From Pycnopodia helianthoides (lineage: Eukaryota; Echinodermata; Asteroidea; Forcipulatida; Asteriidae): a DNA stretch of 64,000 nt. Every line of letters starts with the position of its first letter. The stretch's first letter is position 1. The DNA lies in assembly GCA_032158295.1 (NCBI GenBank), contig CM063244.1:28823848-28887847 (forward strand). The letters run 5' to 3'. The notes under the pieces are model-generated. The model was not told the DNA's origin and did not search any database. It saw only the letters and a program-made list of their open reading frames with translations. Made by a program: the position numbers and the translations under genes. This document shows positions 21,724 to 34,442 of this stretch, in pieces.

Positions 21724-22083
21724 AAGCCATTTGCGAGTTAGACTTGAATAAAGTCTAGTACAATGACTTGCTTAGTCACAAGTCACTGCTTACATTTGAA
21801 TTCCTCAGACTGTAGAGACAGTTGCTATGTCAAGTGGATCGGGGCAAGCTTTTGTATAGCAACCTCTAGATGAGCAAACCCTGGTACCATTGTGCTGTAC
21901 ACATCCATTCTGAATTGTGTATGGGCGTTTGCCGTCTCTTACGTAACTACGCAAAAGCTTGCCCCGAATCATTAGACATAGCAACTGTCTCTATAGTCTG
22001 AGGAATTCAAATTCAAGTGGTAACTTGCGATTGGAGCATGTCATTGTACCAGACAATATTCAAATCTAACACACAAATGGCTT
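21724..22083. mobile_element. 360-bp foldback element with a visible empty site
   Basis: Arms of about 130 bp begin AAGCCATTTG.G.GTTAGA and run through GAATTCCTCAGACT and GAGACAGTTGCTATGTC to GGGGCAAGCTTTTG. The right arm repeats this inverted. AT flanks each end (21722-21723, 22084-22085). The duplicated locus at 23747-23760 reads GCAGAGAATTAACCTGAG with no element and one AT, so it is the unoccupied state. Confidence 0.9.
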
Positions 22084-22291
22084 ATTAACCTGAGGGAGGT
22101 GGCTTTATACTTTACCATAAGAAAACACTTGCAAGAAGTGCAAGTGCAAAAAGTCCCTTTAATTAGTACAATACATAATTAGTGTTGTGCAGACTGCAGA
22201 GCTACCTTACCCCTATCAGGACTCGGCTTCAGGTGGGACTTTCGGGACCGGGAGAAGGGGCACATAGTGCGCCCTCTTCCGTATTTTTAAA

Positions 22292-24340
22292 AAATTGTTT
22301 GTGTGCTTTGTATGAGACTTGCAACAAATGTTCATATCACCGAGTCCAAGAAGATCACTCAAAACAATTCAAAATTCTGCCATTTAGGGGAAATTTGTTG
22401 TCCAAATACTAAAAAATGTGTTTGTTTTGACAATCATTAAAATAACATTATATTTATTACAGGGGCAACATTTTGGGGTGCTTTAATCTCATTTAGGGGC
22501 ATCACTGGGGAGGGGGGCGAGATGGTTGGCGAAAAGGTTCTGGGCTCTGCCCTTCCCCCTGAAACCAACCCATTTTTGCCGACACAATAAACTGAGGACT
22601 TCTCCATGTCCTCCCATTGTTTGGACTTTTTTGTGATGCCCCAATTGCTCTGTTTATAGAAGCAAACAGAGAATGTCCTCTCTCTGTCAAATCTGTCAAA
22701 ACACCCGGATTGTCTGATGCTCTTGGCTTTTGGTGTGTTGCAGTAAATTCTCACATTCAGACAGAGCCCCCCCCCCAAAAAAAAAAATAAATAAATAAAA
22801 TTCATAATTAAAAAAAATATTAGAATTGAGTGTTACTTACCAGCTAAAGACCTGATGATGCTAGCATTGTGTAGACTACATAGCTAACTTAAACATCGTG
22901 AATCTTCACACATGAAAGCTGAAATATGGTAGAAAAGTTGAACTTGTTCCGGTTTCACTGTTTCAAATATCAGAAGAAGAGAAAGGCCTTATGATGAGAC
23001 AATTTAGGAAACTGCCCTGGTGGTAATAATCACCGTTAGATAGGAAAGAAATCAACCAAGATTTATCCTCCAACCAAGCTAGGAACTAACATGGCCCAGA
23101 TGTGGCTTGTTAGCTGAATTTTAGGGAGTGGTATCTATTGTGATTCATAATTCCATGTTTCCCCAGGGGCTGCATGGACCATGTGATTCAAAACCACCAA
23201 TCATGTTCAATAGCTTGGGCAGAACTTTCCGTTCCATTAGTTTCATTTATTAACTCTTTTCTCATTCTTTGTCTGTACTTTCTATAGCATTTGAACGACT
23301 ATGAAAATGTTTGTATTTGACCTTTGACTGTTGAACAGAGCTGAATGCCAAGGTGCAGTCATGCAAGGAATCTGTTTTCACTTTATGTCAGTATGATGAG
23401 ACTCCTACTGGTGTCTTGTACAACCCAATAACTGGGTATAGGTTTTCATTTTGCAACACTTCCAAGGACACTAAAAACAACTGACTGTCTGCAAATTGGA
23501 TTCTTGTTGAAGAAAACAATCACTTAAATTTATTTAAAATAATATTTAGAGTATGGATGATAGTCCAAGGGTTAACTTGGTTGTTATCATATTTTTTTCC
23601 CCCATTGTTTAACAAAATATATTCGTAAGGTACAACTGGAAAACTTTTGAAGGTTTTTCAAAGATACAATACATGGAAGATTGTGTTCCAGCCCTGCAGT
23701 TCAAGTGGTGTAAAATATAGACATCTTCACTTTAAGGAGGGCGGGGCAGAGAATTAACCTGAGAGAGGTGGCTTTTTACTTTACCATAAGAAACTACTTA
23801 CAAAGTTTCTGGTTACTTACTTGCACAAAAACGTGTTTTAATTGCAAACACCATACAGAGCCCATTTTCCTTTCTTTTGTTTCAAAAGAGGGTGGAAGGG
23901 TGCAAAAGGGTGGTGGGTGCAAGTTACTGGCCTTCCCAACCTTTTTGAGTTTCCCAATTGTCCCCTTGGGGACCAATCAGTTTAAATAGGTTTGGGCAGA
24001 ATTTTCCATTTGTTGAGTTTCTTTTATTAACTCCTTTGTCATATACACTTTCCAGAAACATTTTGATTGACTATGACAATGATTTGTTGACATTAAAATT
24101 TTGAATGTTGAACGGAGTTGTACCTCAAGATGCAATCATGCAAGGAATATATATACAGTGTACCGGTAAATTATGTACAACCAAAATAACTTGGTATTGA
24201 CCCAATTCACCTGACGTCATCACCATGATAAATCTTGGTTGCTCCATTTTGGGATTCAGATTAACACTGTTATGTAAAATGCTTGGTTCAGTACTAACTG
24301 ATCCTCTGAACAGTATTTAAAACTATGTCTTGCTCAGCAT
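22292..24340. repeat. Local tandem duplication, right copy
   Basis: Partner of 19085-22290. It lacks the foldback element and has about 80 extra bases near 22383-22500. No gene recognised. The open frames are shared repeat sequence. Confidence 0.7.
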
Positions 24341-24399
24341 TGCTCTTGGTACTGTAGATACTCTGTGTTTTCCCAAGTTCTGTGAAAAAAACCCGCATG

Positions 24400-24700
24400 C
24401 ATATCACTGGGGTGGGATTCAAAACCACGACCTTTGCTTGCTAAAGCAGATGTCCTACGACTAGCAGACATGATATTCTTCCTGCTTGAGTCTGACTTCT
24501 GATTTTGTTTGCCCTGGGAACAATTTAAAAACACTGTGATTAAATAGCCTGAAAAGTCCGTTGAACCCTACTCCTTATGGACAAGTAGGTCAGCCCTTGT
24601 GCCCAAAATGATTTTCCTACTTTTTTCCAAGGATACAATATCATGCCTGGACTAGATCACTGAGCTGGTCTGTTGGCAAGAGGCAGTTTGAATCATTGTT
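24400..24700 (-). mobile_element. tRNA-derived SINE copy, split by another element
   Basis: This matches the SINE at 19740-19885. The reverse complement keeps a decayed B-box (GTGGTTTTGAATCCC). The A-box half (CAGCTCAGTGATCTAGT, reverse of 24650-24670) is separated from it by a 185-bp insertion at 24465-24649. Continuity is clear when the insertion is removed. Confidence 0.65.
24465..24649. mobile_element. 185-bp TIR element with 6-bp target duplication, nested in a SINE
   Basis: GACTAG flanks both sides (24459-24464 and 24650-24655). The ends are CAGACATGATATT (left) and, inverted, CAGGCATGATATT (right). The uninterrupted SINE at about 19851 reads CCACTAGATCAC, giving the empty site. The CAG(G/A)C ends and 6-bp duplication resemble the element at 17287-17453, although the interiors differ. 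Confidence 0.85.
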
Positions 24701-27700
24701 TTCCCAGAGAACTCAGGAAAGTACTGAGTGTACACTATATATGGTTGATAGTTTTTATTTCTCTTTGGCTTAAAGGAGATGATGTTCTTCTGGTTTTTGG
24801 CCATGGTATGAATCCCTACTCCCTGTGAATGAAGCTGTATGTAATACAATTAACCTGCAGAAGTTTTATTCTTACTAGTCTTCAGGTTTTTAAGAGAAAA
24901 AAAAGTGAAAAATACAGATCCATTTTTTCAGGAAAGTGGCGTAAATCCGTTGTAGATTGCACTAATTGACATAGCGCCTCCTTGCGGCAACAGAAACATG
25001 AATCGGGAATCGGCATCTCTAACTTGGTGTATGGTTTGAATTTGAAAGTTGACAGCGCTGGTCTAAAAATAGAGATCGGTATGACGGCGCTGTCTAAAAA
25101 TGAGATCGGGTATGACGGTCATGAAAGGTCACACGAGAACAATAACACTGACATCTTGGCGCACACACAAACTGCAAAGCAGGACATTATCATAAATGGG
25201 GCCACAACAGACCTGTAAACTTTTTTTTATTAATAACAAACTTTGATATGGCACAATGGTCAAGGCAGGTATGGCACAGATCTTTTAACTTGTTTTTGTG
25301 AGCTTATTTAGATATTCTAGTTTCAACACTGGATGGAATTTGGCTGGTTATTATCACACCGGATTTTATTTTGATGTTTCAGCCAGGAATTGTGTATGAA
25401 GTTTTGAATAAATTCATTTTGGATAAAAAAGTACTAGACTAAATCTTTCTGCCCTTGATGTGTCTATTAAAGGAATCATTAATCCAAAAAGAAATCTCAA
25501 CAAGTTCCACCCTGATTGCCTTTGACTAATCTCAAACAACTTACTTGAACTATGACAGAAGAAGATGGCTTGAAGCACAGCATCCAATCTGTAAGCTGAG
25601 TAGGATATTCAAGCAATGATCTGTTGGACTATTACACAGTGACACTCCTTACCTGTTATTGGTGTACGTCTGACTATGAATGTTGCTAATGTGGAAATAC
25701 CAAATTCTATATTTAAGTCTTTGTGTTGTGTGAATGTAGTGTAGTATGCATGAATAACTTTGAATAAACTGTTCGGATTCAAACTAGGCAGGTTATTCTT
25801 CTGATAAATATCAATACTGTACTGTTTTGTTAAGGTCGAGGGATTACATGTATTTGCACTGGCTTGTTTTATACTTAACAATGAGTGTATGGGGCTTGGG
25901 TGTACAATAGATGTTTAAAAGGTGTGCACAACACTACATAGAAAGAAACGTCATTACATTGGTAGATTCTATTTGTCTATCTTTAAGTGCATCTTTAAGT
26001 GCATCTTAAGTGCATTGTGATGTTCCAACTGTGAGTTTTGGCAATGATATGGAAGACCTCCACTGCATAAAACATTAATAACAATTTCATTTAATAAAAT
26101 ATTGGTATTAAGATACCAAATTAGTGATAAATTTTGCCACACACTGCCACCCAACAGAAGAAGTTGTACATCAAGAAGGGTTTTAAATGTTTATAAAAGG
26201 GCAGATTTATGCAAACCCATTTATATATTGTGATACTCAATGCCGCCCATACAAAATAGTTGTCAGTGTTTGTAAATAAGAGAAAGGTTTAGTATTCATC
26301 CTACTTGCCATGACTGTAACCTCAAGCCCTATAAAATGATAGTCACATCTATGTAGTTTTGTTGGTTTTTGTCTGAAATCAGGGCAACAAAAGCTTCACA
26401 AAAATGTCCATCAAAATTTTTCCTTCTGAAATGTCTGAGCTGATTGTTCTTTGCAATTATTTTGTTTCCTTAGCAGCCCCTGTGTGTTGATGGTGGAGAG
26501 TGTTCACTATCCAAACAAAGAAGAAATCTAGCGACTGGGGTAAGTAAGAAAGTTTGTAAAAGCCCCTCCCTCCATGTTTTTACTCTTCCATATTACACTA
26601 TGGCAAAACTGGCCAGATACTTCAAGGAGGCAACGGAGGCAACCACCTTCATGCCCCTGGTCATTGCCTTGGTGCCCCTGGTCATTGCCTTCATGCCCTT
26701 GGTCATGGCCTTGGTGCCCCTTAAAATAAAGCAAGTAACTTTTCAACTGATAAGCTGATTTCATTACTTTTAGGTTTCTCAGCTGTGACATTGAAAGTTT
26801 AAAAAACACAGTGCAAAATGTTGCTGTGCCTGGCACTTTCCTTGTTTTTTGAGAAACTGTTATTGCATTCCTGTGAATTGTGTCTAAACTTGACCCATAG
26901 AGATGCCCTTTACTCAGGAACTCTTCCTTGACCTTCCAAGAATGAAGTATCAGCCTGAGTGAGATCGATCAGTGGTCCCGTTGCAGATTTAAGAATCTGT
27001 TCAATGTATTAGTCCGGTTCCCCGTACCCGTGATGAAAACCACTGTAGTTGTAACTTTCCTCTGATGACAACAGTCTGGTCCTTGTCACAAAGGAAAATT
27101 AAAACACAGCAGGCACGTAGAAACCAGGGGGAGGGCAGTGACCAATTGCCACCACTGGAAATATGCCCGTCACCCTTATAATAAATAACTTAATAAATAA
27201 ATTAAAAAGTATCATAAAAATGGCGTTTCTGGAGGGATGGTGTTGCAGTGTGTACTGTTTAAACTATTTAAGCAGATCACATTGAAAATGGAAATTGAAA
27301 AGCAGATATTTTGCGAGGAGAAGCTATTTTAGCATCTTTAATACTATCTTTAATACTATCACTATCTACAGTATCTAGAGCTTAATATTTTTTTATGAAA
27401 TCTGGCTCGCAAGATTGGCCTCACAAAGGAGGCAACATACCCTTTAATTTCATCTTTGCTGGACCCTCGTCAGTGTGTATGGTTAGAGACCAGGCTACAC
27501 ATTTAATTTCACAAATATATAACCTGGCCCCCAAAATAAACAAATTATTTTGATATGAAGAGTTTGTTATATTAATCATTGTTTAACAGTAAGCTTTTTG
27601 TATCAAAATATATTTATAGATATATATTTTAAAATAGGTATGTCTTGCAAGCTGTGCAACAAGTAAAAGACAAAAATCTTGATCAGGACTATGGGCTTCA

Positions 27701-27985
27701 ATACTTGCTGTTTATTATTTTGGTAGAAAACAATTATTACATAAAAAAGGTCCAACAATATTGTGTGGACTAACTTGTACTGCATTATTTGCATAATTAC
27801 TTTTAAGATCTTTGGGATGAATTTTATTAGGTAAAAAGTGTCTCTGAAATAGCCTTGATTGCACCAGAGAGCATCTACGACCTAAAACTTTCCCGGTGCT
27901 TAAGGGGGCTCTAAAGTCTAAGTATGACAAATCATTGTTACTGTACTGTTTCACCTCATTCTGAATAAATCTAATCTATCCACAG

Positions 27986-28168
27986 ACAAGCTGGGACAAC
28001 AGTTGACTTTGAAGAGTTGATGCTTAGCGGGGATAGAGAGGCAGTGGAAGGGGAGGGGGTAGAGGACGCCCTCATGGCCATCAAGAGGAATGGAACAGCA
28101 CTCAAGGGTAACATCCACACCCATGTCAATCACCTGGCTGTCTGTAAATCAAGCAATGTCAGACTGAG
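27986..28168 (+). pseudogene. IDH3G: NAD-dependent isocitrate dehydrogenase gamma/beta-type exon (near N-terminus)
   Basis: After CTATCCACAG the exon reads TTVDFEELMLS, then DALMAIKRNGTALKGNI, and ends VRLR at CTGAG|GTAAGT (phase 2). Human IDH3G has PVDFEEVHVSS and AIMAIRRNRVALKGNIET here, so identity of the family is good. The IDH3B paralog is a weaker match. This regulatory subunit works with the alpha subunit in the mitochondrial matrix in the citric acid cycle. The catalytic-core exons that should follow are absent: the next recognised exon (29344) encodes a part near the C-terminus only 1.2 kb away. Block B lacks this exon entirely. I treat it as a gene fragment. Confidence 0.75.
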
Positions 28169-28199
28169 GTAAGTCTAAAGCTTGGCCTTTCATCATTAG

Positions 28200-28445
28200 G
28201 GTGCCAAGGGTGGCTGGTGTGCGTAAAGCACTCGCCTCTCACCACGTGGCCCTGGTTCAATTCCCAGTAGTGCCATATGAGTGTTGTGCATTGGTTTTCT
28301 TCTATGCCAAAAGGGCTTTTCTCCTGGCTCTCCGATTTTCCTCTCTCTGGAAAAATATAAACTTTTGATCTCTGCTGTGCTCTTGGTCATAAATGGGTCA
28401 ATGTGGCTGGCTGCCAAAGGTGCCCTTGCATGCTTGTACCTCGAA
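28200..28445 (+). mobile_element. tRNA-derived SINE
   Basis: An A-box-like GTGCGTAAAGCACTCGCCTC and a B-box GGTTCAATTCCC are at tRNA-like spacing. A body follows with GGTTTTCTTC..CTCTCCGATTTTCCTCTC, the kind of central region shared by several deuterostome SINEs. It lies in the part of block A that is missing from block B. Confidence 0.65.
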
Positions 28446-29054
28446 CACAAACCCGAATTTAATTCATTTTCTCAGCTGCAAACAAGGATGATTAGCCTCC
28501 CAAATTATTATAAATTATTACTCATAAATACCTGGGATTGTTTATTCATTCTGATTGGTCGAGAGAAGATCACATGGCCATGTTTAATTGTGTGATATAA
28601 ACACAGTGACAGTGTTTAAACATGGTCTGTGGAAATTTAGTTAAAACTGGGTGCTATCTGATGATTGAACTTGAACACGTTGTAGCCGTGTCCTTCGCGA
28701 TTCAGCTTCTCAGCTGTGAGTGAGGATGATTAGCCTCCAAATGATAATAAATTATTATTATATTATGGACTGTACAGGCCAGTGATTTATCGGGATTTGT
28801 CCTGATTTCAAAGAAGATTTTTCATTGACCTCCCTTTGCCTTTCTTGAAAGAGGCTCGCTATCACAGAGATGAAAAATTGGGCTCTAATTACGATCAAAC
28901 CTGTAGGTTTCTATTCGTGGTGATGTAAAGAGTCTATTATCCTCTGAAATATAACATCCTATTCTTTGGGAGCTTCATCTCCAGACTGAGAGGATATTCA
29001 AATTTTCAGGATTTTTCATTTTAATTTGGGGTTGAAAAAGAAAATTGACTAAAG

Positions 29055-29116
29055 CGGGATTTCATCCAACGACCACGGATTAACGTGCCTGCACTCTATA
29101 CCAACTGAGCTAGCCG
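29055..29116 (-). mobile_element. tRNA-like SINE head (second copy at 54230-54293)
   Basis: The reverse complement reads CGGCTAGCTCAGTTGGTA, then AGAGTGCAGGCACGTTAATC, then a B-box-like GTTGGATGAAATCCC. It resembles the D-arm and T-arm of a tRNA, but the T-loop is degraded and there is no acceptor pairing, so it is not a working tRNA. Its presence in both blocks dates it before the duplication. Confidence 0.6.
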
Positions 29117-29343
29117 TATGTTGGTGTTCTCCCTATTTTGTCAATATCTTTGTTCGAGGGGTGGGGGTGCCAGTCATAAGCCATTCAACCTGTAACTGCT
29201 GTGTAGCCATGGATCACCGACACCCAAGTTTACGATACAACCTGGGAAGCGGCAGTCGAGAAAACACCTCTGTGCACAAACTGTAGGGAACAGCGTTTGG
29301 TCTGGAATTAAAATGTACTTTCTAATTTTACTTTATCTTCAAG

Positions 29344-29499
29344 GCTACCAAAAACAGTGGAAAGACAATTGCGGGGAGGAACGTGGCAAACCCCAGCGCC
29401 ATGCTGCTTGCTGGATGCTTACTGCTGAGACATCTGGGTCTGAATCAACATGCTGACCTTCTTAATTCTGCCGTCATCAAGAAAGTCATACAAAACGAG
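29344..29499 (+). pseudogene. IDH3G: NAD-dependent isocitrate dehydrogenase exon (near C-terminus), block A
   Basis: A 156-bp phase 0-0 exon between TTATCTTCAAG and AACGAG|GTGAGT encodes ATKNSGKTIAGRNVANPSAM, then LLLRHLGLNQHADLL and AVIKKVIQNE. IDH3 beta and gamma subunits have this segment (ATRNTGKSIA, NIANPTA.LL, RHLNL) just before the last exon. The open frame and splice signals are intact and the block B copy at 54526 is also open. However, no core exons precede it and no last exon (HTPDIGG type) follows it in the window. Confidence 0.8.
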
Positions 29500-32400
29500 G
29501 TGAGTTCTGCACCATATTCTTTAAGTATTTAAATTAATTTTTGAATTTTAAACCACATACACAGATCCTTGTAGTTTCTTGGTTGGAACATATGTCTAAT
29601 TTAATCCTTTATATTGCAATGTAAACTGCTGTGATGCTAAAAAATGTAATATTGGAGTTCAATTTGGATAATTATTGGACGCTTCGCAGCATCGGTTAAA
29701 AAGATAATCGTTCCCCGCCCATTTTTCCAAACAATCGAGGCAGTTTTTTTTTAATGGCTGACAAGGTTGGTGTCTTCATGGAGTCGTCAACATTGTTTAG
29801 AAGGTTTTTTTGAATTTTCAGAGTGTGGTTCTCTAACATAGATCTGCCTACACTGCCCAAAACCACCACCCCCACCCCCACCCCCACCCATCCTGCTTTA
29901 CAAGAAGGGCATTTGGGGGGTAGAGCTAATCGAATGCACTCCAAATTGCTTATTGCTTAGACCCTTCTTGCATATTACGTTACAAGCTCAAAGAGTGCTC
30001 TCGTTGAGGTCAAAGGATGACCTATCATTGGCTGAGAGTTGTGTGTTGGGCGTACACACATGCACATTTCCATTGTTTGACCTCGGAATGGTTGCCTACG
30101 CAAAAGGTCGGCCTATATTGAATAAATGAACGGTGATCAATTAATTGATTGGAGTTTTTAATCAGAAGTTTTGATTGCGAAAATTTATTTGTGAGGTTTT
30201 TGAATGCTTTTTTCTTGACCAGTTGCTAGTTCTGTAGTTGTGTCTTTATTGTACCATCAACGAAAAGATAATTTGACAAAGACATTGCTTTTTTGCATAA
30301 AATAATATGAAGTTTACCGAGCGGGGGAGTCCTTTCTTTTGCATCATCATAGCTGTGAGTTTGGCCAACCAGTAGTTGGCAAAAGTGTGACTGCGGCTTT
30401 CATTGCAAAAATATATAACAATTTATACAACAAATGCTATCAAAATAACTTACCCTTATCACTGCTAATAAAATTGTGCTACCCAAAACAAAAAGGACAC
30501 CTGTTTTTCATTGTTCTAAACTTCTAACACACCAGTATGCACGCCTTAAGTTTTAATTGCGGTTGCTAATTGGGTACAATCAGTGATAATGCATTGGGAC
30601 AAAAATGATGCTGGGGTAGTCTGTTTTGCACAAAACGAACGTCTTGAGTGGAGACTATTTGTATAGAGGAGGCCGAGTCTTGGGCTTACTTTGGTCAAGA
30701 AGAGGGCGTGATCCGCATAGAGTGATTCCATTATTGCTGGAAGACCACAAATTGTGTGAGCACGCAAGATGCTTGAGTAATTTGTCATAACTTCGTAGGC
30801 AAGATTGTGATACCAGTGTAGTTTATGTATTAATGGTTTTAATTCTTTACCTTGTTTGATTGGGTATCAAGAAACCATGAATGATGTGTAATGGCTTCTT
30901 GCATTGAGGAAAGACACACAGAGCGCAGTGTGTCCAAACTTGTTACAGCCGGAATTTTACCCCAAAATCTGGTGCACCGTGTGACGTAATGTAATGACTG
31001 TTAATTCTTTACCTTGTTTGATTGGGTTTCAAGAAACCATGAATGATGTGAAATTGGCTTCTTGCATTGAGGAAAGACACACAGAGAGCAGTGTGTCCAG
31101 ACTTGTGTCAGCCGGAATTTTACCCCAAAATCTGGTGCACCGTGTGACGTAATGTAATGACTGGAGCAATTTTTCTTGGCCAGTATAAGACCCGGGATTC
31201 CAGTGAATACTTTAGCACGTTACTTGACCATAATTGCTTCTCTTCACCCAGGAATAAATGGGTATGATTCTTGTGATTGATGTATAGCTTGATGCTCATA
31301 CTTGGTGGTACAGGCTGTATACTCCCTAGGGAGCTGAGATGGTTTAAGGAATGAAATAAATGACGCAGTGATAATGGTGAGAAAAATTCATGCGTCAAAA
31401 GCGTCAAAATTTGCAGATACCAGCGCCATATAAATGTTGATCGTTAGTATTATTAAACTGGTGTTGAGTAAAAGTCTGATTTCCAATTCTGACTAAATAT
31501 ACATTTTGGAAATGATTGGACAAAGACCAAATTTAAATGTAAATGTTTGATCTGATTTGAATCTTGAGGGTGATAGTTCCAACAGAAGTCCCCCGAATTC
31601 CAAAAATCTACTCCGCGGTAGTAGAACAAATAGCAAGACAAGTTCTCTAAAGAACAAAATCTACACAGCAAAGTGGATATACACATGGTGCAAACCGAAT
31701 ATATATTAGTTCCAACTGCCCTAAGAAATATAAACTATTACAATCTTCGAAAAAAAAAAAACCTCAAATGCACAAGGCAAATTATATTGATTTATTTATT
31801 TCTCTCAAAAACTTGATCATCCAAAGTGTACATGATAGTGTTTTAAATTGATTACTGTTTAACTAGTTTATTGACAAAGTTATAATTATTTCAACCAATT
31901 GTAAAAAACGTGGTTGCCTACACGTTAGCTACCAATACCATACACAACTTTACAACAACGATGTCAATGAAATATTCCCCTTCAAAGTGCTACTTCCACC
32001 AAACAAAGTTACTTGTTAAAAGCCACTGGGATACTACAAAATTTATCTCTCCCAGAAAGTAAATGTTAGGAGGCATGGCAAGAGCCATGCTCCCTTGAAA
32101 GTTGAGAGAAATACTCAGCTAAGAAAAGTGTGCTCCTTCACAATCAGAGTGAAACCAAAGACGGAGAGTGAGTGCAAGGGTCGCGGACCCCAGCTTAACT
32201 TTCTTATAGAAAAATATGCAAATTACACAAGCTTGAACACTAAGGGTGCACTTGGGTTCCCGACATGTGTTTTCAAATATCAGATTTCAGGCTCGACACC
32301 AAAACTAACTTTAATTTTTGTCCATGCTGAATAAAACCTATTTTATACAAAATGGAAGATATATTTGGCACTTTGTAGGTCAAGATATACATTTACATAA

Positions 32401-34442
32401 CATAATCAATAGATGGATGGCAATACGCGTCATTGACCGCCATGTTTGATGTAAAACAATGGAGAGTGCACGCGTGTACGCAATACGCATGACTCTCAGC
32501 CAATGATAGCTCTTCATTGACGCTTGCAGAATTCATCAAAGATGGTGGCCGATGACGTCTATTGCGTCTATTGCAATCCATCTATATGCACATGTACGTG
32601 AATGGTCTTCAGAGTCATGAAAAAGCAGTGACAAACCCCATTATTTGTTGTCATTGTTTTCAAATATCAGATTTTGGGCTCCATATCAAAACAAATTGTT
32701 ATATTCTTTTCTCAAAAACTATAGCATTTCAAGCAAAAATTATTCAGGGGAAGTTTTCCACCATGACCATCTTTATACTATGCACGTTATGTGTAAATCT
32801 GCGAGTGTTTATATTTCCAATCTTACCAATGTTATGCACACCCTTTAAACTGGTTTGGTAATGTGAAATATTAACAAGAAGGATTTAATACATTATGCAT
32901 ATTGTTTGCAGAGACACAAGCAATTATGTTGAAAATCCAGGAGGAAGATATTCCTACAAACTTTGTTATTAATAATTTTCAATATTTTGGTAAACTGCAA
33001 ATGTTTCAATGGCTTTCTTCTCCTGAAGTCATTTAGAATAAAATGGCAAATTTATATACAAAAGTTTGGTATATCTCCGGATTGCAAGGAGTTCCAACAT
33101 TCACCAATTTAAAGCTTAGAATATGGCCTTTCCATCTTGTAGCTCAAACATGCATTTGTTTGTGACATAAGGGCCATTTGTGCAGACCCGGTCACATTAA
33201 CAAAATTGGTTTATTAAGTCTGTTCATAAATACACCCATAACTCTACCATTTGGAGTTAAGGTTGAAATGTTCATATTTCTGCGCCTTGAGCATCTTATT
33301 AAGACGGAATGGCGCATTAGAAATACCCATTATTATTATTGTTAGTATTATAAAACACTGCGAATAATTGTGTATGAATGATATTGTATGAATATTTACA
33401 GATTCCTAATCACACAGAGGAAAAGATTGATTAATTTATGTAAATATTCATCTCTTTTATATAATATGTAATAGTCCTTGATGAATGAATGAATAAATAT
33501 TGGCTATTATATTAGCCAATGTTATATTGTTTACAAAAAGAGAGCTCCTTTTGCATTCCAGTGCATCTCCTGGCAGGCAAGATGCTTCACTGTTCATATA
33601 AGATACATGACATGTTTGATCATAATTTTATTTATTCAGGGACTCCATCAGTGATTCCACTGATCTCCCTGATGGAACCCCCGAGACATACAATAAAAGA
33701 GAAACTATACATGTCCATGGTTAAAATGAATCATTACAATATTTAGTCATAGGGAAAGATTACACGAAATATAATATAAATTATAATAATTGAGAAGAAC
33801 AACTTTTGAGATATATACACCCTTTTTCTTAATACCATAAGTTGATAAAAAAAATTACCTTCCAGTCTTCATAAAATGTAAGATTTTATGTTTTCTTCCA
33901 ATGATGCGCTATGTACAATTTGTGCTGCAGGAAGTCATACACAACTACTTTCTGCTGATGGGAATTTGACTCAAAATGGCGCAACTAATTTGGTAACATC
34001 TTCATCAATTGGGTCAAAGGTAGAATCACTGATTTACCTTAAGACATTGTACTGCTCTGAGATGTACTGGCATTAACACTGATTTGGTTTAGTCAACTTC
34101 TCCAAATGATTACAGACAATGATTGTGTAACTTAAAAAACAAACAAACAAAGCAACAGTATTTCTGTTTGAACTTATGAGATGACCTTCAGTGAAGTTTG
34201 AGGAACACACTTCCTGTATTAGAACTTGAAGTAATCAATTTGATGTCAGGTGAATTGGGTAAAGGTACAATCACTGATACCTTTTAACCAAGATACATTT
34301 CGCAGTGATGTACTGATGTTAGCATTGATTGAGATTAGTCAACTTTTCGGAATGATTAACATTTAGACACAAATTGAAAACCCAAACCAAACTGTGATTG
34401 CAGTTCTGATACTTGATGTAAAGGTTTGACCATCAGTGAACT

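Larger units (their letters stand above)
19085..22290. repeat. Local tandem duplication, left copy
   Basis: About 19100-19600 matches 23800-24300 (for example ATGCAATCATGCAAGGAATA then CAGTGTAC). About 20352-21722 matches 22292-23753 at an offset near 1940. The sentence around GGAAACTGCCCTGGTGGTAA occurs three times (20335, 20937, 23009). Open frames such as 20364-20675 and their antisense partners show frame-breaking differences between copies, so I do not call them genes. Confidence 0.7.

Noticed and set aside
20364..22805. Open frames of about 100-120 residues on both strands in the 20-23 kb duplication
   Set aside because: The two copies differ by frame-breaking indels, and the frames include homopolymers. 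No motif was recognised.
24982..25218. Plus-strand open frame of 78 residues
   Set aside because: No homology recognised, no splice or start context, and located between repeat blocks.
26477..26539. A 63-bp candidate exon before the isocitrate dehydrogenase exon (TAGCAG acceptor, GTAAGT donor)
   Set aside because: It ends in phase 0 while the next exon needs an entry after two bases, and its peptide does not resemble the expected N-terminal segment.
29055..29116. A functional tRNA gene
   Set aside because: There is A- and B-box likeness, but no acceptor-stem pairing and a degraded T-loop. SINE head is the better reading.
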